DNA of 35,994 bases from JAFDZW01 sp035632315 (lineage in GTDB: Bacteria; Bacteroidota; Ignavibacteria; Palsa-1295). The notes beneath the pieces were generated by a model. That model did not search any database, was not told where the DNA came from, and saw only the letters and a list, made by a program, of their open reading frames with translations. Shown here piece after piece: positions 1-7,337 of the stretch; positions within the stretch are counted from its first letter, which is position 1, and every line of letters starts with the position of its first letter. The stretch covers positions 1 to 35,994 of the forward strand of contig DASQGZ010000016.1 of assembly GCA_035632315.1 (NCBI GenBank), given 5' to 3'. The position numbers were made by a program, and so were the translations under genes.

Positions 1-250
1 CGTCCACCAGAACAGCACTTCCCTTCTTGAGCTTCTCGATGCAGTTCTCAGCCAGCTTGCTCCATGCTACGACACCGACATAGCAAACGTCCTCGACCCA
101 ACGGTCGCTGGCGTCACGGAACTTCCGGTTGGTGGCAATGCAAAAATTTGCAACCGGGATCCCATTATTCGTGCGTCTGATGATCGGGTCCTTCGTCAGG
201 TTACCGGCAATCATCACGCAATTTATTTCGGGCATTTTCAAGCAAGCCAT
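1..250 (-). CDS. ssb: Single-stranded DNA-binding protein, 3' end missing
   Basis: Reading the minus strand from ATG at 250 gives an open frame to the window edge (83 codons). Its beginning resembles the OB-fold of SSB: residues 6-10 read MPEIN, followed by a GNLTKDP-type first strand, an IIRRT segment, then CIATNRKFRD and VVAWSKLAENC. SSB coats single-stranded DNA in replication and repair. It lies 62 bases downstream of rpsF on the same strand, and rpsF-ssb(-rpsR-rplI) is the standard ribosomal operon order, so rpsR is expected just outside the window. The start could be ATG 250 or the in-frame ATG at 235 (MPEIN). Neither has a clear Shine-Dalgarno site. Identification is firm from sequence and context, but the C-terminal tail is not visible. 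Confidence 0.9.
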   Translation of the reverse strand, partial: MACLKMPEINCVMIAGNLTKDPIIRRTNNGIPVANFCIATNRKFRDASDRWVEDVCYVGVVAWSKLAENCIEKLKKGSAVLVD

Positions 251-282
251 ACTGGGTTTCAAAGACTGCTTAAAAACAATGG

Positions 283-303
283 CTGACGGTGCTCTACCGC
301 CAG
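283..303 (-). other. Small imperfect hairpin between rpsF and ssb
   Basis: An 8-base stem with one mismatch (CTGACGGT at 283-290 against ACCGCCAG at 296-303) and a 5-base loop lies between the rpsF stop and the ssb start. On the minus strand a short T-run follows several bases later (RC of 272-276). It could be an attenuator or RNA-processing site that sets the rpsF:ssb ratio. The mismatch and the T-run offset make it a weak candidate. Confidence 0.25.
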
Positions 304-312
304 TCGTAAAAA

Positions 313-726
313 TTACAGGGCTGCCGGCGCCTCAGTCGTAGTAGTGCCGCCTTCGGCTTTTGCTGCATGTGCGATGCGGCGCGCTTCGATGGTTTCGATA
401 CGTGCCTTCATATCAGTGCGTGCTTTGTGGTTCTCTTCCGGCATTTCGAGTGTCAGCCAGCGAAGCACATTCTCATCGAGATGATATGCGCGTTCGAGTT
501 TGGCGTTCACGTCGCCTTTGGCAGTATAATGCATCGAATAATAATGCCCGCTCGTCTGCTTTCCGATCTGATAAGCAAGACGGCGGATTCCCCAGCGCTC
601 AGTTTCGATCAACTTCGCACCGGCTTTGGTGATGACATCTTCGAAATGTTTGACCGATGCAGAAAGTGCATCGTCCGACATCGTGGTAGGAAGTAGAAAC
701 GTAGATTCGTATCGCTTTTCGCTCAT
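313..726 (-). CDS. rpsF: 30S ribosomal protein S6
   Basis: A 137-residue S6 protein of the 30S platform, which binds 16S rRNA together with S18. The N-terminus has the usual YESTFLLP strand, the middle has the WGIRRLAYQIGKQTSGHYY segment typical of S6, and the C-terminus carries a basic then Ala/Thr-rich extension of about 30 residues (EGGTTTTEAPAAL) that many shorter S6 proteins lack. The start ATG at 726 is backed by AAAGGA at 740-735, eight bases upstream, one of the clearer ribosome-binding sites in the window. It is the first gene of the rpsF-ssb operon here. A TATAAT-like element (762-757, minus strand) lies upstream but has no convincing -35 partner. Confidence 0.96.
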   Translation of the reverse strand: MSEKRYESTFLLPTTMSDDALSASVKHFEDVITKAGAKLIETERWGIRRLAYQIGKQTSGHYYSMHYTAKGDVNAKLERAYHLDENVLRWLTLEMPEENHKARTDMKARIETIEARRIAHAAKAEGGTTTTEAPAAL

Positions 727-1292
727 ATTTGTAGTCCTTTGGTTGCCGGATCACATATTATAGCCATCTTAATCCCTCCGGCAGCCCCTTCCCTACATCA
801 GAAAGGAGCAGGTTAAAATTTAGCCCCAGTATAACAAAATTAGACCAAAACGGTTTCTTCTATCTCCCCCTTCTTTTTCCTTTGCCCCTTCACCTTTTTA
901 CTTTCTCCCTTCTCCTTTTTACTTTATCGCCTGTGAGGTGCCGATCTAAAAACCTTGGTCTGCAACTGATTCATTTTCCAGCAACATAATATTACACACA
1001 CATCAATCTGAGCACTTTCATTAGAATTTAGATGGCAGTTTAAATTCACAATTCGAATGGTGCCTATAAAACCACACTATAATATACAAAAAATAAATGA
1101 TCTTGTCAAGGTGCCCATTGCAGACATTCGAGACAATTATTAAAACAAGCAAATGACAATAAAAATGTATTCACCTCCATAAATAATTTAGTGATGAAAT
1201 GCTATTGAAGACTTAACCGACACCCGTCTCTTTCTTTTGTTTGTATCTTAAGAAATTCATACTTTTTTTCACAAATCAAAAAAGGAGAATCT
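727..1292. other. Divergent intergenic region, no gene seen
   Basis: This gap of 566 bases separates rpsF (minus) from the ABM-like gene (plus). It holds a pyrimidine-rich tract at 854-927 (separate entry) and an AT-rich stretch from about 960 to 1290. I find no tRNA or rRNA and no convincing ORF in it. TATAAT occurs on the plus strand at 1078-1083 and on the minus strand at 762-757, neither with a good -35 box. Promoters for both flanking genes should be here, but I cannot place them. Confidence 0.6.
854..927. repeat. Polypyrimidine tract with tandem CCTTTTTACTTT units
   Basis: About 74 bases are almost all C and T on the plus strand. The unit CCTTTTTACTTT occurs twice (near 893 and 914), separated by CTCCCTTCT. 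A related unit (TCCTTTTGACTTTCTCC) lies at 6655-6671, between tRNA-Gln and the lipoprotein gene. The two sites look like members of one dispersed purine/pyrimidine-strand repeat family, sitting only in intergenic DNA. Such tracts can form triplex or slipped structures; no function is implied by the sequence alone. Confidence 0.55.
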
Positions 1293-1622
1293 ATGAGAGT
1301 ATCTGTATTTTTCCGCTGGGAAGGCGCAACGCTCGAACAGTACGATGCACTGCGTCAGATCGTCAAATGGGAAGAAGATGTTGCGGCCGGCGCGGTCGTG
1401 CATATCTGCTCACACGATGGAAAATCACTTCGTATCACCGATGTATGGGAGTCTGCCGAAGACTTCAATGCATTCGTTGATAATCGCCTGATGCCTGCCG
1501 TTAAAGAGGTTGGTATCGAAGGCGAGCCGGAAGTCGAGATCTATCCGCTTCATACGCTCTTCGCGGCTGCGTTCGAAGAGAGTGAAATGGAAATGGAAGT
1601 CGAAGAAGAGACCGAAGCATAA
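1293..1622 (+). CDS. Small ABM-like (ferredoxin-like fold) protein of unknown function
   Basis: 109 residues. The pattern is a first strand (MRVSVFFRWEG), a helix with EQYDALRQIV, a VVHICSHDGKSLRITDVWES strand pair, a helix ending in NRLMPAVKEVG, and an EVEIYPLHTLF strand. This matches the dimeric alpha/beta-barrel family in which many uncharacterised actinobacterial and other proteins carry the DVWES...F...RL.PA...G signature. No catalytic residues are recognisable. The C-terminal 15 residues are strikingly acidic (alternating Glu and Met) and look like an add-on tail. The start ATG has AAAGGAG a few bases upstream, a strong ribosome-binding site for this genome. It is one of few plus-strand genes, stands alone, and is followed directly by a strong hairpin terminator. 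Confidence 0.8.
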   Translation: MRVSVFFRWEGATLEQYDALRQIVKWEEDVAAGAVVHICSHDGKSLRITDVWESAEDFNAFVDNRLMPAVKEVGIEGEPEVEIYPLHTLFAAAFEESEMEMEVEEETEA

Positions 1623-1642
1623 CAGCCGTGAAAGAGGTGTAA

Positions 1643-1681
1643 AAATAAATGCCGCCAAGTTTGCCGCGGCATTTATTTTTT
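1643..1681 (+). terminator. Rho-independent terminator of the ABM-like gene
   Basis: A perfect 13-base stem (AAATAAATGCCGC at 1643-1655 with its complement at 1666-1678) and a 10-base loop run straight into a T-run. The A-run on the left arm makes it possibly bidirectional, but it sits 21 bases after the plus-strand stop at 1622, which fits termination of that gene. Confidence 0.85.
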
Positions 1682-1690
1682 ATCAGCGAT

Positions 1691-1717
1691 AAAAAAAGAC
1701 GCGCATACAGCGCGTCT
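1691..1717 (-). terminator. Rho-independent terminator of hppA
   Basis: Read on the minus strand, an 8-base stem (AGACGCGC at 1717-1710 and its complement at 1704-1697) with a 5-base loop is followed by seven T (1697-1691). It lies 28 bases past the hppA stop codon, back to back with the plus-strand terminator at 1643-1681. Confidence 0.88.
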
Positions 1718-1744
1718 CTAAAACATCATTACACTTGATCTGTC

Positions 1745-3961
1745 TTAAATAAACAACGGTGCGAGCACGAGCGTGATCGTGGAGATCAGCTTGATGAGCA
1801 CGTGCAGCGACGGACCGGCAGTATCTTTGAACGGATCGCCGACCGTATCGCCGACGACAGCCGCCTTGTGCGCTTCGGAACGCTTGCCGCCGTAGTTGCC
1901 CATTTCGATGAACTTCTTCGCATTATCCCATGCGCCGCCGCCGTTATTTAACAGCAACGCTACAAGAATTCCGACGATAGTTGCAACCATTAAGAATCCT
2001 GCAACAACTTCGCCGCCCGATGCGAGTCGAGAAACCTGCGCAACATCGGCACCGCTTGACTTCATCGAGTAAAGCCATTTGAACACAAGTCCGACAACGA
2101 CCGGAGCACCGGCAACGAGAATACCGGGAAGGATCATTTCTTTTAGTGCCGCACGAGTGACGATGTCAACCGTTCTGCCATAATCCGGCTCCTGAGTGCC
2201 TTGCAAGATGCCCGGCTTTTCTTTGAACTGATTGCGCACGTCGTTAATAACGGCGTACGCTGTTCTGCCGACGGCTTTGATCGCCATCGACGTGAATAAG
2301 AATACAAGCATTCCGCCGAGCGATGCGCCGACGAATACTTCCGGCTTCGTCAGATCGACTGCAGTAAGATTAAGTCCGTAGTGAGATAATTCATCAAGAT
2401 ACGCACTAAAGAGTAAGAATGCCGCAAGCGCCGCCGAACCGACTGCGTAGCCTTTGGTCAGAGCTTTTGTCGTGTTGCCGACTGCATCGAGGCGATCTGT
2501 CTTTTCGCGAATATGCTCCGGCTGCTGGCTCATCTCTACGATACCACCGGCATTGTCGGTGATGGGGCCGAAGGTATCCATCGCGAGGATATACGCAGCA
2601 GTGCCGAGCATACCCATCGTCGCAACAGCGGTGCCGAATAAACCTGCATGCTGTAACCCGCTTGAATCTCCAAGGTAGTACGATGAGACGATGGCTGCAC
2701 CGATGACAAGGATGGGATATGCAACATTCTCGAAACCGACGGCGATACCCGCAATAATATTCGTTGCCGGGCCTGTCTGTGATGCTTCTGCAATGCTTCT
2801 GACCGGACGAAAACGATACTCTGTGTAATATTGTGTAATGAACACAAATGCCTGTGCAGTCGCAAGTCCGATGAGTCCGCAAATAAAGAAATTAACCCAC
2901 GCATGTGATGCCGGACCGTTCGGATCGGAAGGAGCAAGCAACCACTGTGCTGCAATGTAGAATCCGATCGCCGCAAGAATCGTCGTGACGTAATAACCAC
3001 GATTAAGCGCCTTCATCGGGTCCTCGGTCTCTTTCGTGCGAACCGACATAATGCCGACGATCGAAGAAATAAGTCCGAATGCGCGAGCGACCAGCGGAAA
3101 GAGCAACACACCAAGAATTCCGACTTTGAATGCACCGGGGTTCGCAACAAAAAGCCCTGCGGCGAGGATCATTGCGCCGATGTTCTCTGCGGCAGTTGAC
3201 TCGAACAGGTCAGCCCCACGGCCTGCGCAATCGCCCACGTTATCACCGACGAGATCGGCAATGACGGCAGGGTTACGCGGATCGTCTTCAGGAATGCCGG
3301 CTTCGACTTTGCCGACAAGATCAGCGCCGACGTCAGCGGCTTTCGTATAGATACCGCCTCCAAGCTGAGCAAAAAGCGCGACGAACGATGCACCGAATCC
3401 GTAACCACCGATCAGTAATGGGATTTTTGCGACATCAGCATCAGCTGACCCGACAACACCGAGCGCTTGCACGATCGAGAACAGACCGGCTACACCAAGA
3501 AGGGATAACGCTACGACAAACAGACCTGATACTGCGCCGCCGCGAAGAGCGGTTTGCAGCGCATCGTTAAGCGAACGCGTTGCTGCACTTGCCGTACGAA
3601 TGTTCGTTCGGATCGATACCCACATTCCGATATATCCAGAGCCTACCGAGCAAAGCGCTCCGAGTACGAAGCTAAGAGTAGTCCAGAATGCCAGCACCGA
3701 CGTGCTCGATACCGGATCGTGTTCGTTATGCGCGCGAACGAAGCCATAGACGACAAAAAGCGCCGCCGCAACGACGATCGCAAGCAGAAGGATCGTTTTA
3801 TTTTGCCGGCGCAAAAATGCTTCGGCTCCCTGCTTGATCGCGTTCGAGATCTTCTGCATTGCAGGCGTTCCCTGATCGCGTTTCATGACGTTCGGGATCA
3901 GATACGCCCCGGCAAAGACAAGCCCGAGAATACTGATTCCAAGTACGAGTGCTAATTCCAT
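1745..3961 (-). CDS. hppA: K+-independent H+-translocating membrane pyrophosphatase
   Basis: 738 residues, normal for the family, with about 16 hydrophobic segments. It hydrolyses cytoplasmic pyrophosphate and pumps protons across the inner membrane. The substrate-site motifs are present in order: DVGADLVGKVE (210-220) with the EDDPRNP loop after it, DNVGDCAG (240-247), DNAGG (469-473), and a C-terminal DTVGDPFKDTAGPSLH block. The subtype-determining positions read K499 and T502 in GNTTKALTKG. This Lys/Thr pair is the known signature of the K+-independent, proton-pumping class, whereas K+-dependent enzymes have Ala and Gly/Ala there. The start ATG at 3961 is preceded by ACAGG. It forms a single-gene unit with its own terminator. 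Recycling of pyrophosphate into a proton gradient fits an energy-limited lifestyle; that last point is inference. Confidence 0.96.
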   Translation of the reverse strand: MELALVLGISILGLVFAGAYLIPNVMKRDQGTPAMQKISNAIKQGAEAFLRRQNKTILLLAIVVAAALFVVYGFVRAHNEHDPVSSTSVLAFWTTLSFVLGALCSVGSGYIGMWVSIRTNIRTASAATRSLNDALQTALRGGAVSGLFVVALSLLGVAGLFSIVQALGVVGSADADVAKIPLLIGGYGFGASFVALFAQLGGGIYTKAADVGADLVGKVEAGIPEDDPRNPAVIADLVGDNVGDCAGRGADLFESTAAENIGAMILAAGLFVANPGAFKVGILGVLLFPLVARAFGLISSIVGIMSVRTKETEDPMKALNRGYYVTTILAAIGFYIAAQWLLAPSDPNGPASHAWVNFFICGLIGLATAQAFVFITQYYTEYRFRPVRSIAEASQTGPATNIIAGIAVGFENVAYPILVIGAAIVSSYYLGDSSGLQHAGLFGTAVATMGMLGTAAYILAMDTFGPITDNAGGIVEMSQQPEHIREKTDRLDAVGNTTKALTKGYAVGSAALAAFLLFSAYLDELSHYGLNLTAVDLTKPEVFVGASLGGMLVFLFTSMAIKAVGRTAYAVINDVRNQFKEKPGILQGTQEPDYGRTVDIVTRAALKEMILPGILVAGAPVVVGLVFKWLYSMKSSGADVAQVSRLASGGEVVAGFLMVATIVGILVALLLNNGGGAWDNAKKFIEMGNYGGKRSEAHKAAVVGDTVGDPFKDTAGPSLHVLIKLISTITLVLAPLFI

Positions 3962-4069
3962 CCTGTTGTTTGGTTAAGTGTAATCAAAAACAAATGCCGC
4001 TTGAGGGCTTCGCAATGAATATGAAACTGCGAAAATACGAAAATCTGCACAACAAACCGCAAAATTGCC

Positions 4070-4657
4070 TCATTCTTTATCATTTTCGTTCTTCGCATTT
4101 ATCATATTCATTGCCCTCTCTACTCCTTTTCTGACGATCTCTGCACAGCTATCTGCGGCACGAACGATCATTTCTTCGGCTGATTTTCGTTCGCCCTCTT
4201 TGAATTTCGAGAGCACATAACGTGCTTGGTCTCCGCGAGGAAAATCATTGCCTACACCGCATCGAAGCCGGGTGAATTCATCAGTGCCGATCTCATAAAT
4301 AATGGAGGTCAGGCCATTATGCCCGCCATCGGAGCCGCGAAGCCGCAAACGAAGCGATCCGACAGGAATTGCGATATCATCGCAGATCACGACAAGCTCC
4401 GATATTTCTGCTTTGAAGAATGCAAGCACATCTCGAACTGCGCGGCCGGAAAGATTCATATATGTTGTCGGCTTGACAAGTATAACTTCTGCTCCGGCAA
4501 GAATGCCTTTTGCATAATAATAATCACCTTTGCCGGCGCGCCAACCGAGCGAGCGTTCAAGCTTCAATTCCACAAGATCGACGACAGCAAAGCCGATGTT
4601 ATGTCGTGTACCGTCGTATTCACGACCGGGATTGCCGAGTCCAGTAAAGATATACAT
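4070..4657 (-). CDS. pth: Peptidyl-tRNA hydrolase
   Basis: 195 residues from the internal ATG at 4657. It cleaves the ester bond of peptidyl-tRNAs released by abortive translation, in the cytoplasm. The protein begins MYIFTGLGNPG, the canonical Pth N-terminus, and has catalytic N9 and H19 (GTRHN), N68 (TYMNLSG) and D93 (ICDD), which match the catalytic set Asn10/His20/Asn68/Asp93 of the E. coli enzyme. The frame is open further upstream to an ATG at 4714. That longer version would add 19 residues encoded across the rplY terminator hairpin, so I reject it. It follows rplY/ctc, a common bacterial pairing, with the terminator between them allowing only partial read-through. Confidence 0.95.
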   Translation of the reverse strand: MYIFTGLGNPGREYDGTRHNIGFAVVDLVELKLERSLGWRAGKGDYYYAKGILAGAEVILVKPTTYMNLSGRAVRDVLAFFKAEISELVVICDDIAIPVGSLRLRLRGSDGGHNGLTSIIYEIGTDEFTRLRCGVGNDFPRGDQARYVLSKFKEGERKSAEEMIVRAADSCAEIVRKGVERAMNMINAKNENDKE

Positions 4658-4663
4658 ACTAAT

Positions 4664-4702
4664 AAAAAAAAAGACTCGCAGGCAATGGTTGTGCTGCGAG
4701 TC
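4664..4702 (-). terminator. Terminator between rplY and pth
   Basis: On the minus strand an 8-base perfect stem (GACTCGCA at 4702-4695 and its complement at 4680-4673), with a 14-base loop, runs into nine T (4672-4664). It sits 20 bases after the rplY stop. It ends six bases before the chosen pth start, so pth is expected to be expressed by read-through or from another promoter. Confidence 0.85.
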
Positions 4703-4722
4703 TCGTATAAACATACAGAAGA

Positions 4723-5391
4723 TTATTTCTTCTCTTTGCTTTCGGCAGCAGGCGCGGCGCCTTCTTCTTCCTTCTTGCCCTTGGCTTGAATTTGCTCGGG
4801 CTCGACCACTTCGGTCTGAGGAGTTGCGGCAACTTCCGCTTCAACCTTCGGCGCGGCGCAGGCGACAATCACGGCATTCTCGTCGGCGAGAATCGTGTAG
4901 TCGGCTGTCTTTGCTAGATCGCGGATATGCACACCGTGACCGATCTTCAGGTCGGTGATGTCAACTTCAATGTGCTGCGGAATTTTATCCGGCAGAACAT
5001 TGATCGTGAGCTTGTGCATAATATGATCGATAATGCCGCCGTCACGAACACCGACCGATAGGCCGACGATAGTCACCGGAATATCGACTCTGATCTTCTC
5101 ACCTTCGTGGATCTTGACAAAGTCGATGTGACTCACGCGGTCGCTGACCGGGTTGAATTGGACTTCGCGCAAGATGCACTTATCTTCTTTGCCGGCAAGT
5201 GTCAGGCGTACGACGTGCGTCTCATTCGTATAAATGAGATCGCGCAAGTCGAGTTCTTTCACATGGAATGCAACCGATGGTTCACCGTGACCATAGAGCA
5301 CACCCGGAACACGTCCGGAATTGCGAAGCTGGCTCGCGGTGCTGCCGCCGAGCTTCGTCCGCGGTTCTGCCGCGAGTTTGATATCTGCCAT
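4723..5391 (-). CDS. rplY: 50S ribosomal protein L25, long general-stress (Ctc) form
   Basis: 222 residues. It binds 5S rRNA in the central protuberance of the 50S subunit. The N-terminal L25 domain (about 1-90) shows the RTKLG...LRNSGRVPGVLYGHGE signature and the second TL5/Ctc beta domain (about 95-185) includes the EVDITDLKIGHGVHIRDL segment. It is therefore the two-domain Ctc/TL5 type rather than the short E. coli L25. The C-terminus is a Glu/Ala/Lys-rich tail of about 35 residues. The start ATG at 5391 is preceded by AAAGGA about ten bases upstream. It follows prs, the same prs-ctc-pth order seen in many bacteria, which supports the assignments of all three. Confidence 0.95.
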   Translation of the reverse strand: MADIKLAAEPRTKLGGSTASQLRNSGRVPGVLYGHGEPSVAFHVKELDLRDLIYTNETHVVRLTLAGKEDKCILREVQFNPVSDRVSHIDFVKIHEGEKIRVDIPVTIVGLSVGVRDGGIIDHIMHKLTINVLPDKIPQHIEVDITDLKIGHGVHIRDLAKTADYTILADENAVIVACAAPKVEAEVAATPQTEVVEPEQIQAKGKKEEEGAAPAAESKEKK

Positions 5392-5447
5392 TTCTCGTTC
5401 CTTTCATCAGCCGTCGCACACTTACGTTGCCTTTCGGTAAGCAGTGC

Positions 5448-5487
5448 CCAGCGGCGCTGGTTGAATGATCCCCGCAGTTACTGCGGG
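5448..5487 (-). other. Two adjacent perfect hairpins in the prs-rplY gap
   Basis: The 109-base gap between prs and rplY holds a palindrome CCAGCG-G-CGCTGG (5448-5460) and, ten bases on, CCCGCAG-TTA-CTGCGGG (5471-5487). Neither has a T-run after it in the minus direction, so they do not look like terminators. They could be RNA stability or processing elements that separate the rplY message from prs, or an autoregulatory leader bound by L25. Function is unknown. Confidence 0.45.
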
Positions 5488-5500
5488 CGTAATAAAAAAC

Positions 5501-6430
5501 TTATGTGTCGAAGAGCGAGCTGATGCTCGAGCCTTTGTTCGTTCGTTTGATCGCTTCGGCAAAAAGCTTTGCAACCGATTGAACGTGTATCTTCTTCGAT
5601 GCTCGTGCAAGCGGGATAGAATCCGTCACGAGCAGGTATTCGAGCGGCGATGCTTCGATCTTCTCGATTGCCTTGCCGGAGAGCACCGCATGTGAGCACG
5701 CCCCGAAAATACTCTTCGCTCCGGCGTCTTTCAATGCTTTTGCCGCATTCGCGAATGTCCCACCGGTGTCGATCAGATCGTCGATCAGGATGATATTCTT
5801 CCCTTTCGGCTCGCCGATAACATTCATCACCTCGGCAACGTTCTGAGCCGGACGGCGCTTGTCGATAATGATCAGGTCAGCATCAAAACGCTTTGCAAAG
5901 CCTCGTGCCATCTTCGTGCCGCCAACATCCGGTGATGCGATCGCGAGATTACTGAGCTTCATCTTATGAAAATGCTTCGCGAACACATTCGATGCATATA
6001 AGTGATCGAACGGAATGTCAAAGAACCCCTGAAGCTGTGGCGCGTGAAGGTCCATCGAAATGACCCGGTCGGCGCCGGCTTCGGTGATCAGATTTGCGAC
6101 GAGCTTGCTTGTGATCGCAACGCGCGGCTGATCTTTTCTGTCTTGCCGTGCATAGCCGAAGTACGGCAGGACGGCAGTAATGCGCTTCGCGCTCGCACGA
6201 CGGGCAGCGTCGATGAGCATCAAGAGCTCCATCAAGTTATCCGACGGCGGCTGTGTTGATTGAACGATGAACAGATCGACGTTACGGATATTCTCGTCGT
6301 ACTTGACCCAGATCTCTCCGTCGGAGAAATTCTTGATCTGCGCATGCGCAAGTTCAAGACCGAGCGCTTTGGCGATCTTCGACGCGAATACCGGATTACT
6401 TCGCCCGGCGACGATCTTCATCTGCGACAT
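5501..6430 (-). CDS. prs: Ribose-phosphate pyrophosphokinase (PRPP synthase)
   Basis: 309 residues from ATG 6430 (the frame can also start at TTG 6433). It makes phosphoribosyl pyrophosphate from ribose-5-phosphate and ATP for nucleotide, His and Trp synthesis. Motifs in order: FSDGEIWVK (35-43), YARQDRKDQPR (93-103, ATP site), MDLHAPQLQGFF (126-137, metal and ATP), the flexible-loop Lys and Arg in KRRP (191-194), and the PRPP loop DDLIDTGGT (217-225). It lies directly downstream of tRNA-Gln, separated by a terminator, and heads the prs-rplY-pth run. No good Shine-Dalgarno is visible. The C-terminal SSISSLFD is the usual end of class I enzymes. Confidence 0.96.
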   Translation of the reverse strand: MSQMKIVAGRSNPVFASKIAKALGLELAHAQIKNFSDGEIWVKYDENIRNVDLFIVQSTQPPSDNLMELLMLIDAARRASAKRITAVLPYFGYARQDRKDQPRVAITSKLVANLITEAGADRVISMDLHAPQLQGFFDIPFDHLYASNVFAKHFHKMKLSNLAIASPDVGGTKMARGFAKRFDADLIIIDKRRPAQNVAEVMNVIGEPKGKNIILIDDLIDTGGTFANAAKALKDAGAKSIFGACSHAVLSGKAIEKIEASPLEYLLVTDSIPLARASKKIHVQSVAKLFAEAIKRTNKGSSISSLFDT

Positions 6431-6464
6431 CAACTACACCGCTATTGTGGTTGCAAACGGCAAC

Positions 6465-6493
6465 AAAAAAGAGTTCTTGTTTAGAGAACTCTC
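6465..6493 (-). terminator. Terminator after tRNA-Gln
   Basis: On the minus strand an 8-base stem (AGAGTTCT at 6493-6486 and AGAACTCT at 6477-6470) with an 8-base loop is followed by six T (6470-6465). It lies 28 bases after the tRNA 3' end and about 35 bases before the prs start, so prs needs read-through or a promoter in that short space. Confidence 0.8.
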
Positions 6494-6521
6494 ACCGCTG
6501 CCCTTCGCCCCAATGATTCGC

Positions 6522-6593
6522 TGGGGTGGCAGGATTCGAACCTACGAATGGCGCCTCCAAAGGGCGCTGCCTTACCACTTGGCGACACCCCAA
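6522..6593 (-). tRNA. tRNA-Gln (anticodon TTG)
   Basis: 72 bases. The minus strand folds as a full cloverleaf: acceptor TGGGGTG (6593-6587) pairs with CACCCCA (6529-6523), the D stem is GCC/GGC, the anticodon stem GCGCC/GGCGC encloses loop CTTTGGA, and the T arm has TTCGAAT with stem GTAGG/CCTGC. Anticodon TTG reads CAA/CAG. The U1-A72 acceptor pair is the hallmark of bacterial tRNA-Gln, and the discriminator is G. The CCA end is not encoded. Confidence 0.96.
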
Positions 6594-6605
6594 TTCGAAA
6601 AGTAT

Positions 6606-6674
6606 TAAGGAAAAAGTAGAAAGGATAAAGTACGAAATCCAATTTTTTCCTTTCTCCTTTTGACTTTCTCCTTA
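6606..6674. repeat. Imperfect 25-base inverted repeat, purine arm/pyrimidine arm
   Basis: The arms lie at 6606-6630 and 6650-6674 and match at 21 of 25 positions with a 19-base spacer. The left arm is all A/G except three T, the right its pyrimidine complement. The right arm includes the stop codon of the lipoprotein gene (6672-6674). As RNA from the minus strand it would form a long AT-rich hairpin, perhaps a 3' stabiliser or terminator for the lipoprotein gene. Its units resemble the tract at 854-927, which suggests a dispersed repeat family. Confidence 0.55.
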
Positions 6675-7307
6675 CTTCCCGCTTGGTACTCCTTCGAGCG
6701 ACGAGATAACAGCTTGAAGCAGCTCGTAGTTCGCTAAATATCCGTTATTTGCACTATTTCGGGCATTTTGGCTGAGTTCGCTTATGCCGATCTCGTAAAA
6801 ACGGATGCCTGTTGTAAAAAGTACATAACGGGAGTGATACGAACTATCACTGGCTTTGCGAACGATCTCGTAATTTGCAAATTGCATACTATTCTGGGTA
6901 AACAGCTCCGGCGCACGGCTGATCTGGAATTCGGAAGTTTTTTTACGCCGCAGATTAATTGATTCTTCAGCGACCGAAAGCAAGCCGTCTTTTTCATAGC
7001 GACGGCGAAGGTCAGCCGAACCGGGAATCTCTTCGAGAGTCAGTGCCCACGTCCTGTCCGGATTTGTATAGACAAAACCGAGATTTTCAAGCTCCGAAAC
7101 ATGCTCGATGTTCGTCTGCAGCCACTGTTTCGGATAATGCCCTGCAACATCGCCGACGGGCGAATGGAAATAATCGTCTTCGAGTGCGTTCGAAGGCGCA
7201 TCGTAGATCGGTTTGGAAATAGTCGGTTTGGGCGTCGAATAAAAAAGCGAACAGCCGCTGGTAAAGGCAATGATCGTGGCGGCGAAGAGAAATAGTCCAA
7301 ATTTCAC
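6672..7307 (-). CDS. Putative outer-membrane lipoprotein of unknown function
   Basis: 211 residues from a GTG start at 7307; there is no upstream in-frame ATG in the short gap and the next internal Met is deep in the protein. The N-terminus is a textbook lipoprotein signal: MK, a hydrophobic core, and the lipobox FTSGC with the lipidated Cys near residue 19. The mature part has mixed alpha/beta character, and I recognise no catalytic motif or known domain. It lies 30 bases downstream of the T9SS-cargo gene on the same strand and closes the group of envelope genes that starts with the PorV-like gene. TATATTTG at 7319-7312 (minus strand) matches the Bacteroidota -7 consensus TAnnTTTG but has no TTTG partner at -33. 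Confidence 0.75.
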   Translation of the reverse strand: MKFGLFLFAATIIAFTSGCSLFYSTPKPTISKPIYDAPSNALEDDYFHSPVGDVAGHYPKQWLQTNIEHVSELENLGFVYTNPDRTWALTLEEIPGSADLRRRYEKDGLLSVAEESINLRRKKTSEFQISRAPELFTQNSMQFANYEIVRKASDSSYHSRYVLFTTGIRFYEIGISELSQNARNSANNGYLANYELLQAVISSLEGVPSGK

Positions 7308-7337
7308 GGTACAAATATACGACTCAACCTCAAGATG

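Noticed and set aside
129..341. Plus-strand frame over ssb/rpsF
   Set aside because: It is the reverse of the ssb start and the rpsF end, both of which have clear family signatures on the minus strand.
1078..1083. TATAAT on the plus strand as a promoter of the ABM-like gene
   Set aside because: There is no TTGACA-like box at a 16-18 base distance and it is over 200 bases from the start.
4658..4714. Longer N-terminus for pth from ATG 4714
   Set aside because: The extension would be encoded across the rplY terminator hairpin, and the family starts at MYIFTGLGNPG.
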